Counted from the first letter of the stretch, positions 1 through 5,926 are shown. The stretch is 6,003 nucleotides of DNA from Planctomycetota bacterium (GCA_016209665.1 JACQVT010000919.1:1-6003), one strand, 5' to 3'. Translations and numbers: made by a program. Notes: a model not told the origin generated them from the sequence alone.

Positions 1-785
1 GTGTCGAGCAGTAGTGTCGCGGGATTGATCGCCTCCAGGCCGTCCATCCACAGGCCGATCGGCTGGCTGACCCACGCCGTGACCGACCCCGTCACGCCGC
101 CGATCGTGACCACCTTGCCCGTGTTGTACGTCAGGCTCGACAGCAGGCCGAACAGCGCCGAGTTGGCGAAGCTCAGCACGCTCACCCCCGCCCCGGTGTC
201 GAAGATGCCGAAACCGTACTGCAGCGTGGGGTTGGCGACGGTGTAGTCGCCGAGCACGCTCAGCGATGGGCTGGCGTCCCAGTAGTCGCGGCTCTTCCGC
301 GCGTTCGTCGTCAGCAGAGCAACGTGGGGCACGAACCCGTCGATGGGCGGCGAATGAATGATCAGCACCGACACCGATTCCGGCCCGGATGCTGCCTCCG
401 GCGCGGCGGCCACCGTCCGCTCACGCAGCAGTCGGGCGGCGGCCTCGCGTTCGCCGGCACTGAGCGTCCGGGTCCGCGACGCCGGCCTCACCGGGTGCCA
501 GCGGTCGCGCGTCGGAACCGGTCTGTCGCCTGGCTCGCGGATCGCCCGCACCTTTCGCTCGCCCGGCAAACGCCAGTGGACCTCCCGCCGCTGCCATCCG
601 GCGGGCAGGGCGCCTGCAGCGGCATCCGCTGACGCCGATCCTTCCGCGACCGCCGCCGGCCCATCGGCGGCCGCGGCCGAGCCATCGGCGACCGCCACCG
701 GCGCACCGCCACCCGCCGCGGCCACCAGGAGGCCGGTAAAAAACGAGGCGTGGATGAGCCACCACGGCGTCCGACGACGGCACAT
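1..785 (-). CDS. Secreted retropepsin-like aspartic protease, N-terminal part (gene continues past left edge)
   Basis: An uninterrupted minus-strand frame runs from ATG at 785-783 to the window edge, giving 261 complete codons with no stop. A strong ribosome binding site (789-798) fixes the start. Residues 1-33 look like a Sec signal peptide: Arg-rich start, hydrophobic stretch from about 9 to 24, possible cleavage after AVA at 31-33. An Ala/Gly-rich low-complexity linker follows to about 62, then a charged Arg-rich region to about 130. Residues 193-204 read GIFDTGAGVSVL, with putative catalytic Asp196 in the D-T-G-A form of aspartic proteases; it fits the family pattern except Gly200, where Ser or Thr is usual. 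The following segment (about 219-235, with IGGVTGSVTA) resembles the strand and flap region of single-domain retropepsin-like enzymes. Family knowledge suggests peptide-bond hydrolysis outside the cytoplasm, perhaps as a dimer. The C-terminus is not visible. The gene is divergent from the operon on the right. The coding call is strong; the protease call is moderate because it rests on one motif. Confidence 0.72.
   Translation of the reverse strand, partial: MCRRRTPWWLIHASFFTGLLVAAAGGGAPVAVADGSAAAADGPAAVAEGSASADAAAGALPAGWQRREVHWRLPGERKVRAIREPGDRPVPTRDRWHPVRPASRTRTLSAGEREAAARLLRERTVAAAPEAASGPESVSVLIIHSPPIDGFVPHVALLTTNARKSRDYWDASPSLSVLGDYTVANPTLQYGFGIFDTGAGVSVLSFANSALFGLLSSLTYNTGKVVTIGGVTGSVTAWVSQPIGLWMDGLEAINPATLLLD
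639..701 (-). repeat. Three tandem 21-bp repeats inside the protease gene
   Basis: Three successive 21-bp units encode heptads PVAVADG, SAAAADG and PAAVAEG (residues 29-49), just at or after the expected signal-peptide cleavage site. At the DNA level CCATCGGCG recurs exactly 21 bp apart (661-669 and 682-690), and GACCGCC is also shared between the outer units. The repeat is in frame, so gain or loss of a unit would only change linker length. It probably forms a flexible Ala-rich spacer between the signal peptide and the folded part. Confidence 0.6.
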
Positions 786-788
786 AAG

Positions 789-798
789 CCCCTCCTCC
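789..798 (-). promoter_or_regulatory. Ribosome binding site of the aspartic-protease gene
   Basis: The minus strand reads GGAGGAGGGG followed by three bases and then ATG at 785. This is a near-ideal Shine-Dalgarno run, and it settles the start codon of a frame that is otherwise cut by the window edge. Confidence 0.75.
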
Positions 799-887
799 GC
801 TATCCGGTGATCCCGATCCGGTCGCACTCACCCCCCGCGACGGGTCAATTGTAGGCGGGATCGACCCTGAACCTCCCGGCAGCCACG

Positions 888-893
888 AGTATA
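888..893 (-). promoter_or_regulatory. Possible -10 element for the aspartic-protease gene
   Basis: The minus strand reads TATACT (5 of 6 to the sigma-70 -10 consensus), about 100 bp upstream of the start codon. No convincing -35 hexamer lies 16-18 bp further upstream. A second candidate, TACAAT (848-853), also lacks a -35. Either could serve; the evidence is weak. Confidence 0.3.
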
Positions 894-1100
894 ACCGTTG
901 GCCACCTGCCCCGGACAGCCGCCTCAGCTCCGACATCGTCCTATCTGCTGTGTGCCGGGCTGCGCCGATTCCGGGCCTTCGTTCGCGCTCCAATCCGGCA
1001 TGGGGTCGTCGAAGCCATTCTTGAATCCAAACCGTTTCGCTGAGAGTGCTGGCGGGGCGACCCACATTTCCCGAATCTCAGCCGAGCCTATGCCTCCAGA

Positions 1101-1129
1101 CGCCAGGCCCGGCCTCGGTATTGCTGGCG
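1101..1129. repeat. Inverted repeat CGCCAG/CTGGCG overlapping the operon -35
   Basis: CGCCAG (1101-1106) is mirrored by CTGGCG (1124-1129), a 6-bp inverted repeat with a 17-base spacer. The centres lie 23 bp apart, close to two helical turns, and the right arm overlaps the proposed -35 hexamer. That is the geometry of a dimeric regulator site, but a 6-bp match in GC-rich DNA can arise by chance. Confidence 0.2.
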
Positions 1130-1150
1130 CGGGGTAAGGCTGCTTATAAT
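1121..1150 (+). promoter_or_regulatory. Sigma-70-type promoter of the three-gene operon
   Basis: A perfect TATAAT lies at 1145-1150. TTGCTG at 1121-1126 matches the first three bases of the -35 consensus, with an 18-bp spacer. In such GC-rich DNA an exact TATAAT upstream of a gene is notable. Transcription would begin near 1157, leaving a leader of about 70 bases before the ATG at 1228. Confidence 0.6.
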
Positions 1151-1211
1151 ATGTTCGGAAGAGGCAGTCCCGTCTGGCTGTCGGGATCAAATCGAAAATG
1201 CCGGTTCATCT

Positions 1212-1219
1212 GGAGGAGG
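1212..1219 (+). promoter_or_regulatory. Ribosome binding site deciding the start at 1228
   Basis: GGAGGAGG sits eight bases before ATG 1228. An in-frame ATG at 1198 lies upstream of this site and would add ten acidic residues ahead of the signal peptide, so the 1228 start is preferred. Confidence 0.75.
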
Positions 1220-1227
1220 AGATTGAG

Positions 1228-2415
1228 ATGACTTCACTTCACCTGCTCGTTCCACGCTGCTTGTCGCATTACCGGTTCCACGCCGCGACTTGTGTCCTGC
1301 TGGGGCTGGCCGTGTTCGCCCACGCCACGCAGACTCAACTCGTGCACATCCGTTCCATCGACTTGTCCGCGTCGTTCAGCAGCACCAGCGGTTACGGGGA
1401 CAACCCGCTCTCGGTCACATTCGACGGCACCCACGCGTATGTGGGAGGCTACAAGGCGACGTCCGGAAGTCCCGCGACGGTGGGCGTGGTCAAGGTGGAG
1501 AACGTGCTCAACGCCGCCCCGACGTTGACGCCAATGTCGACGACGCAGTTCACCTCGCCGAACCTGCGGGGGATCGACGCCCTGTCATACGACGCTGCAA
1601 CAAGCTCGCTTCTCGTGGCTCACGACAGCGGAGCCGCTACGACCAGCTTCATCAGCCGCAGGAACGCATCCGATGGATCGGCGGTGTGGAGCGTCAGCAA
1701 CCCCCAGGGCGCTCGGCCGTTCGCGATGGCCATGGACCCGAGAGGGGATAACGGCAGCCCGGGCGTTGGTTTCCTGACGCAGGGCTCGGGACGGCGGCGG
1801 CTGCTGTCGCTGAGCACGGGCGCGACGATCTTCGATGGGACCAACGGCGGGATTATCAACACGTCGCCCGACAGCGGCACCACGTGGCGGACGCTGGCGT
1901 TCGATCCGAACGGCAACGTCGCCGTGGTGAACCAGAGCGCCGTGGGGTACGGCCTGCGGGTCACCAACAACCAATGGCAGACGCTCGGCGGAACGCTCAA
2001 CCTCGTCACACGGTCTGAACTGAAGAATACTGCGGTCAACAACGTCGGCCAGGGGGTCGCCATCATGCCGGGTCTCGGTTCCGATCTCCTGGCCTTCTCG
2101 GGCCGGTCCGCCACCGGGCTCACCGATTCGACGGGGGGGACGTCGACCGTGTCGAGTACCTCGGTGCACGTCCGGAACCTGGATGGCACGACGGCTGGCC
2201 TGACCCAGTTGGAGCTGAACGGCGACGAAAACGGCATCGGCACCCCCTGGACGGGCGACCTCAAGAATCTCGCATACGGCACCAGCGGCTCGGGGTTGCC
2301 CGTATTGCTGGTGGTTGACTACGTGGGGCGTCGGCTGGACGTGTACGTTCCGGAGCCCGCGACCGGCTTGTTGCTGGCCGCCTGCGGCCTCTGGGCAGCG
2401 CGCCGGCGGCGGTGA
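1228..2415 (+). CDS. PEP-CTERM protein with beta-propeller-like ectodomain
   Basis: This is a 395-residue exported protein. Residues 1-33 form a signal peptide with a hydrophobic core at about 19-31 and a likely cut after AHA at 31-33. The last 22 residues form a PEP-CTERM tail: VPEP at 374-377, a hydrophobic stretch, and a terminal RRRR. In the known system, exosortase recognises this tail in the inner membrane and the protein is sorted to the envelope or extracellular matrix. No exosortase gene is in view. The middle (about 38-373) is rich in Gly, Thr and Ser, with repeated short beta-strand patterns such as FDGTHAYVGGY (65-75), GSGRR (186-190) and TTWRTLAFDPNGNV. These suggest a beta-propeller-like repeat fold; that is inference, and no catalytic motif is visible. 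It is a clear paralogue of the gene at 3350-4906, and is the first gene of a probable operon, 26 bases before the prepilin gene. Confidence 0.88.
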   Translation: MTSLHLLVPRCLSHYRFHAATCVLLGLAVFAHATQTQLVHIRSIDLSASFSSTSGYGDNPLSVTFDGTHAYVGGYKATSGSPATVGVVKVENVLNAAPTLTPMSTTQFTSPNLRGIDALSYDAATSSLLVAHDSGAATTSFISRRNASDGSAVWSVSNPQGARPFAMAMDPRGDNGSPGVGFLTQGSGRRRLLSLSTGATIFDGTNGGIINTSPDSGTTWRTLAFDPNGNVAVVNQSAVGYGLRVTNNQWQTLGGTLNLVTRSELKNTAVNNVGQGVAIMPGLGSDLLAFSGRSATGLTDSTGGTSTVSSTSVHVRNLDGTTAGLTQLELNGDENGIGTPWTGDLKNLAYGTSGSGLPVLLVVDYVGRRLDVYVPEPATGLLLAACGLWAARRRR

Positions 2416-2441
2416 ACCAAGCGTAAGTCCCGAGAGGTAGG

Positions 2442-3317
2442 ATGATGTCCATTGCGAGACGACCGTCGATGGCCGCACACGCCCGAGCCGATGGCTGGGC
2501 CCCCGATCAGAGCCGCCGGCGGGCCGGTTTCACCCTGATCGAAGTTCTGGTGGTGGTGGCGATCATCGCCCTGCTGATCTCGATCCTGGTGCCGTCGCTT
2601 CGGGCGGCCCGGGAGCAATCTCGCAACACCGTCTGCATGAGCCAGTTGCGGCAGTTCGGGTACGGGTTCGAGTTCTACGGGTCGACGTACCGGCAGAACC
2701 CGCCGCCCAACCGCCAATTCGTCATCACGCCTGACGGGAAGATGGTCTACAGCGGCACGCCGCCGGAGTACCGGGACAGCGACTGGTGGTACTACCGCCA
2801 CATGATCCCCAGGTACATCCCGCAGGGCAAGCTCACCGCCACCAACTCGGCCTTCTTTGGCGTGTTCGCCTGCCCGGACGACAAGGTGAATGCCGGCCGC
2901 TCGTATTCGATGAACATCTTCGCCAGCAACTACCCGCAGACGGGAGCCAACGTCAAGCTGGCCACACCCTATGCTGACGGCGTGCCCTTCAATCCGTACA
3001 AGATCAAGTCGTCGTTCTTGTATCTGCTGCTGGGCGAGTCGTTCGCCGACAAGCCCGATTCTCGAAACCCGGGGTACTTCGGGACGGACTACATCATGGG
3101 CGACGCCGGCCCGACGTACTCCAAGTTCAAGACCGACATCGACTTCACAAAGCACCGCGAAAGGGCCAATTTTCTGCTCTGCGACCTGCACGTGGACTCA
3201 CTGCATCGACGCCAGGTCGTGAGGCCCGACCCGACGGATCGCACCAAGTGGCTCTCCACGTTGCGGGTCCGTTGGTCGCCGGAGGACGCCCGCTGGAATG
3301 TGGCCATGCCTGAGTGA
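2442..3317 (+). CDS. Prepilin-like protein with type IV methylation motif and variant H-X9-DG box
   Basis: This is a 291-residue protein with a class III signal sequence: a basic leader of 29 residues, cleavage expected at Gly29|Phe30, the motif GFTLIEV with Glu34 at +5, and a hydrophobic helix to about residue 51. Prepilin peptidase normally cuts here and N-methylates Phe30, and the helix then packs in a pilus or type II secretion pseudopilus. After the helix comes RAAREQSRNTVCMSQLRQFG, the usual opening of large planctomycete prepilin-like proteins. Near the end His238 is followed nine residues later by Asp248, matching the H-X9-DG box of this family except that Leu249 replaces Gly. The body is rich in Tyr, Pro and Asn. 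GAGAGG at 2432-2437 lies four bases before the first of two adjacent ATG codons (2442, 2445), so either start is possible. The gene sits between two paralogous exported proteins, 26 bases after one and 32 before the other. The substrate or assembly partner is unknown. Confidence 0.88.
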   Translation: MMSIARRPSMAAHARADGWAPDQSRRRAGFTLIEVLVVVAIIALLISILVPSLRAAREQSRNTVCMSQLRQFGYGFEFYGSTYRQNPPPNRQFVITPDGKMVYSGTPPEYRDSDWWYYRHMIPRYIPQGKLTATNSAFFGVFACPDDKVNAGRSYSMNIFASNYPQTGANVKLATPYADGVPFNPYKIKSSFLYLLLGESFADKPDSRNPGYFGTDYIMGDAGPTYSKFKTDIDFTKHRERANFLLCDLHVDSLHRRQVVRPDPTDRTKWLSTLRVRWSPEDARWNVAMPE

Positions 3318-3336
3318 GCGGGGCACAGATTCAACC

Positions 3337-3343
3337 GAGGAGG
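3337..3343 (+). promoter_or_regulatory. Ribosome binding site deciding the start of the dockerin-tailed gene
   Basis: GAGGAGG lies six bases before ATG 3350 and nine before ATG 3353. It favours these starts over the in-frame GTG at 3314, which overlaps the prepilin stop codon by four bases and has no such site. Confidence 0.65.
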
Positions 3344-3349
3344 CCGGGA

Positions 3350-4906
3350 ATGATGCGTAATAGTGGTTTGCGCGGAGAGCTTCGGGGGGGATTTTCGCCC
3401 GCCATCCTCACCTTCATCGTGCTGGCGGGAGTCGGGCCGATCCGGGCCGACTTCTACCTGGAACAGAGCATCAACATGAATGCCGACTTCGGGCCGGCGG
3501 GCAACAACCCCTACTGCCTTGCTTACGACGGCACCTACGCCTACGTCGGCGGCTACAACGCCAGCGGCCAGAACCGGGACGTCGGAATCCTGAAGATCAA
3601 CATCTTCAACCCCACCGACAAGAGCGTGCTGACCAACAGCCTTCAGAACGTCCGGAACGGCCGCTACTACCACGGTCTGGCCTACTACAACGGCGTGTTG
3701 TATGCGCTGATGGACCGGCCCGACGACACCACCGACAACACCAACATCCGGGCGATCAACGTCTCGACCGGCGAGCTGCTGGACACCTTCGACGGCGACG
3801 ACACCCTCAACCCCGGCAACGGCATCGTGAACAAGCCGACCGGCCTCACGCTGCCTGCCATTGGGGGCCTGGCCATCGACCCCGGTTTCGGGGGTTCCGG
3901 GGGTGGCGTCGCTTTCTTCGCCCTCGGCTCGGGCCGAAGGCTCGCCGTCGACCCCGTGACCGGCACGACCGTTTACTCGATGGGCACCGGCATGATTACC
4001 TCGGATCCGACGTTCGCCGACCAGTCCGCGTGGCGGGATGTCTGGTTCGACACCAACGGCGACGTCTACCAGCGGCGGTCGAACCAGGTGCAGCGGTCCA
4101 TCCGGAACGGGCCCAACTCCCTGAGCGGCCGCCAGCACCTGACGGACGAGTTGAACACCGACGGTACGCCCAGGGCGGGTCCGGGTGACGGCAAGCCGGT
4201 CGCCGTGCGCCTGGCCGCTGCGACGGTCGGCCAGCAGATCGCACTCATCAAGGCGGGCGGCGGAGCGGGCAGCGGCGACCTCATCATCTTCAACGATCGG
4301 GCCGACACTACCCTGGTCCCTCCTCCCCTCGTCTTCGCCAACGTCATCAAGATCACGCTGGCCGATGGCACGTTGCCCAGCCCCGCCGTCCAGCTCCTCA
4401 GGCAGGACGGCGCTCTCCTGGACCCCCTGACGGACGTGCCCGCCGGCAGCGGCGTTTACGATTTCCACTACGAGCAGAGCCAGGACCTGCTGCTCGTCCT
4501 GGATTTCTCCAGTCGCAACCTGCTCGTCTTCTCGGGCACGGCTCCGACGCCCGGGGCGTGCTGCCTGGCGACTGGAGAGTGTTCCCAACTGACCTCGCTG
4601 CAGTGTCAGAATCAGGGCGGCACGTTCTTCGGCGCCGGCTCGAGCTGTACGCCCCGGCCCTGCCCCTGCCAGGATCCCTTCGCTGACGCCGACGGCGATG
4701 GGGACGTCGACAGCGACGACTTCGCCGCCCTGCAGCGGTGCTACACCGCCCTGGGTGGGCTGCCCGGCACGCCCATCGCCCCGGAGTGCCAGTGCTTCGA
4801 GCGGACGGGCGACGACGCCATCGACCTGAACGACCTGACGCCGTTCTTCAACTGCAGCAGCGGTGCCGGCGTGCCCGCGGTGACGAGTTGTGACGACGGG
4901 ATCTAG
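3350..4906 (+). CDS. Exported propeller-like protein with Cys-rich module and dockerin-like C-terminus
   Basis: This is a 518-residue protein (517 from ATG 3353). Residues 1-33 are a signal peptide with a hydrophobic core at about 17-30 and a likely cut after IRA at 31-33. Residues 35-394 are homologous to the PEP-CTERM protein upstream: YDGTYAYVGGY (59-69) matches 9 of 11 residues of its counterpart, GVAFFALGSGRR (186-197) matches 8 of 12, and LLLVLDFSSRNLLVF (380-394) aligns with its last strand. Residues 401-440 form a Cys-rich module opening PGACC and ending CTPRPCPC, with eight cysteines, a form seen in planctomycete surface proteins. Residues 446-457 are a dockerin-type calcium loop (D446, D448, D450, G451, D452, D454, D457). 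A second, degenerate loop spans 484-495. The tail probably mediates attachment or calcium-dependent folding. There is no PEP-CTERM tail. No enzyme motif was found in the propeller-like part, so its ligand is unknown. Confidence 0.86.
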   Translation: MMRNSGLRGELRGGFSPAILTFIVLAGVGPIRADFYLEQSINMNADFGPAGNNPYCLAYDGTYAYVGGYNASGQNRDVGILKINIFNPTDKSVLTNSLQNVRNGRYYHGLAYYNGVLYALMDRPDDTTDNTNIRAINVSTGELLDTFDGDDTLNPGNGIVNKPTGLTLPAIGGLAIDPGFGGSGGGVAFFALGSGRRLAVDPVTGTTVYSMGTGMITSDPTFADQSAWRDVWFDTNGDVYQRRSNQVQRSIRNGPNSLSGRQHLTDELNTDGTPRAGPGDGKPVAVRLAAATVGQQIALIKAGGGAGSGDLIIFNDRADTTLVPPPLVFANVIKITLADGTLPSPAVQLLRQDGALLDPLTDVPAGSGVYDFHYEQSQDLLLVLDFSSRNLLVFSGTAPTPGACCLATGECSQLTSLQCQNQGGTFFGAGSSCTPRPCPCQDPFADADGDGDVDSDDFAALQRCYTALGGLPGTPIAPECQCFERTGDDAIDLNDLTPFFNCSSGAGVPAVTSCDDGI

Positions 4907-4965
4907 CCCGACAGCGCAACCCAGCGGCAACTCAATGGGAGCGGATCACGGCGTCGCCCACCGTT

Positions 4966-4992
4966 CCCGGCCGTCGATCCTGCCTCGCCGGG
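4966..4992. terminator. Weak hairpin between convergent genes
   Basis: CCCGGC (4966-4971) can pair with GCCGGG (4987-4992) around a 15-base loop. It sits between the operon stop and the convergent methyltransferase gene, where a bidirectional terminator would be expected. There is no T-run on either side and the loop is long, so factor-dependent termination is equally likely. Confidence 0.25.
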
Positions 4993-5025
4993 TGAGTCGG
5001 CTGTCCTGGGCGCCACCTCTTTGCC

Positions 5026-5078
5026 AACTCACAACAAGCCACAAACTGCAAACCAAAAACTACCAACTACGAACTACA
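5026..5078. repeat. A/C-rich heptamer repeat tract (consensus AACTACN)
   Basis: Seven AAC-starting heptamers occur in this tract. AACTCAC (5026-5032) and AACAAGC (5033-5039) are followed by a four-base break. Then five in perfect 7-base register run from 5044 to 5078: AACTGCA, AACCAAA, AACTACC, AACTACG and AACTACA. The last three differ only at base 7. The tract is nearly free of G on the plus strand and contrasts sharply with its GC-rich surroundings. It overlaps the end of the methyltransferase gene. Its function is unknown; it resembles short tandem heptamer repeats found between genes in several bacterial groups. Confidence 0.6.
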
Positions 5079-5887
5079 GCATCCGCCTTTCGCGCCGCCA
5101 CTTGGAGGTGGGCGCAGCGGCCGAGGTTCGTCGGGTCGCCCGCGAGTTCCTTCTCGATCCGGGCCCAGCGCCGGCGGGCGTCGGGATCGTCCAGCAACCC
5201 GCGGTGATGACGAAGCGGCAGCACCGTCTTGCCGATCAGGTCCAGCACCTCGAGGCCGGCCGCCGCCAGGAGCTTGCGCAGTTGATCGGGCGTGAACGTG
5301 TGCAGCTCGAATCGCTCCGTCTCATCCCGGGTCAGCCACCGGGTTTGCCCCGTCCGGAGGAACGCCTCCAGTTCGGCCGCGTCGCCCCGCTGGACGTAGT
5401 GGTCGATGCACGCAACGCGGTTGTCGAAGCTCGCCACCAGCGCGCCGCCCGGCCCCAGGCAGCGGGCGATCTGCCGCAGGGCCTTGGCCGGCTCGGCCGT
5501 CGAACCCAGCGGCTCGCCCAAGGCCACGGCGAAACCGAAATGCCCGGCCGGCAGGGCGGCCAGGTCCATCAAATCCGCCTGCACGAACGCCGCCCGCTCC
5601 GACCCGCTGGCCGCCTCCACCTGCCTGCGGGCCTCGTCCACCATGCGGGCCGATAAGTCCACGAACGTTACGCGGTAGCCCGTCTTGAGCAGCCGCCGTC
5701 CCCACTTGCCCGACCCGCACCCCAGGTCCAGCGCCGCCGTGGCCAGGTCCGCCGGCAGGAACCGCTTGAGGTGGTCCCACGTCAGCGCATCGTGCCACTG
5801 CCAGTACGCATCGCCGTAGATCTGCTCGTACCGCCCGGCGATCCGGTCGTGATACCTCTGGCTGGCGCTGCGTCGATGTCGCGGCAT
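5060..5887 (-). CDS. Class I SAM-dependent methyltransferase
   Basis: This 275-residue cytoplasmic protein transfers a methyl group from S-adenosylmethionine to an unknown acceptor. Motif I is LDLGCGSG at 53-60, the glycine-rich SAM loop. Asp77 in VTFVDLS (73-79) is the acidic residue that usually holds the ribose hydroxyls. QADLMDL (103-109) fits the next loop, with Asp105 near the adenine. LGPGGALVASFDNR (144-157) matches the post-motif beta strand. The start YHDRIAGRYEQIYG (12-25) and the C-terminal FTPDQLRKLLAAAGLEV segment are typical of UbiE/Methyltransf_11-like proteins, whose substrates range from quinones to small molecules and cannot be told apart here. The natural family end appears to be near HLQVAARK; the last eight residues (ADAVVRSW) and the stop are encoded largely by the heptamer repeat. 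The gene is convergent with the operon. The start has no Shine-Dalgarno site; the nearest -10-like element lies only nine bases upstream. Confidence 0.88.
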   Translation of the reverse strand: MPRHRRSASQRYHDRIAGRYEQIYGDAYWQWHDALTWDHLKRFLPADLATAALDLGCGSGKWGRRLLKTGYRVTFVDLSARMVDEARRQVEAASGSERAAFVQADLMDLAALPAGHFGFAVALGEPLGSTAEPAKALRQIARCLGPGGALVASFDNRVACIDHYVQRGDAAELEAFLRTGQTRWLTRDETERFELHTFTPDQLRKLLAAAGLEVLDLIGKTVLPLRHHRGLLDDPDARRRWARIEKELAGDPTNLGRCAHLQVAARKADAVVRSW

Positions 5888-5896
5888 GACGCGCAG

Positions 5897-5905
5897 TCTA
5901 TAGCA
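5897..5905 (-). promoter_or_regulatory. Possible extended -10 for the methyltransferase gene
   Basis: The minus strand reads TGCTATAGA: a TGN extension followed by TATAGA (4 of 6 to consensus), ending nine bases before the ATG at 5887. No -35 hexamer is evident. If used, the transcript would start within a few bases of the ATG and be nearly leaderless, which agrees with the absence of a Shine-Dalgarno site. Confidence 0.35.
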
Positions 5906-5926
5906 GTTTCGGAGAAAGGGTAGCGG

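Larger units (their letters stand above)
786..1227. other. Divergent intergenic region, about 440 bp
   Basis: This stretch separates the minus-strand protease gene from the plus-strand operon. It holds two Shine-Dalgarno sites at its edges, a plus-strand promoter near 1121-1150, weak minus-strand -10 candidates, and a small inverted repeat at 1101-1129. Short open frames cross it on both strands, but none has a plausible ribosome binding site or a recognisable protein. The likely 5' leader of the operon (about 1157-1227) can form a small hairpin, with TCCCG at 1168-1172 pairing with CGGGA at 1182-1186; it is too small to call a riboswitch. The middle part, about 900-1080, shows nothing I recognise. 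Confidence 0.55.

Noticed and set aside
1..810. Plus-strand frames at 1-246, 324-632 and 358-810
   Set aside because: They lie opposite the minus-strand aspartic-protease frame, which has a signal peptide, a catalytic-type motif and a strong ribosome binding site. Their products are Arg/Pro/Ser-rich, as antisense frames of GC-rich genes usually are.
421..1065. 214-codon minus-strand frame
   Set aside because: It overlaps the protease gene out of frame, spans the intergenic region, and encodes Arg/Gly-rich low-complexity sequence with no domain.
1198..1227. Upstream ATG start for the PEP-CTERM gene
   Set aside because: The Shine-Dalgarno site lies between this ATG and the one at 1228, and the added residues would place acidic sequence before the signal peptide.
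2319..3191. 290-codon minus-strand frame opposite the prepilin gene
   Set aside because: It is the shadow of a well-supported prepilin gene, and its product lacks any motif.
3314..3349. GTG start overlapping the prepilin stop (translational coupling)
   Set aside because: A GAGGAGG site sits six bases before ATG 3350, and the signal peptide is well formed from there. Coupling remains possible but is not needed.
3089..4930. 613-codon minus-strand frame opposite the dockerin-tailed gene
   Set aside because: The plus strand carries a signal peptide, homology to a neighbouring gene and a dockerin loop. The minus frame is Val/Gly/Arg/Asp-rich with no recognisable domain, a common antisense artefact at high GC.
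5026..5078. Heptamer tract as a CRISPR array or replication origin iterons
   Set aside because: The units are only 7 bases with no spacers, so it is not CRISPR. There is no DnaA box set or replication gene nearby.
5021..5656. 211-codon plus-strand frame opposite the methyltransferase
   Set aside because: The minus strand shows all class I methyltransferase motifs in order; the plus frame is Arg/Gln/Ala-rich without a domain.
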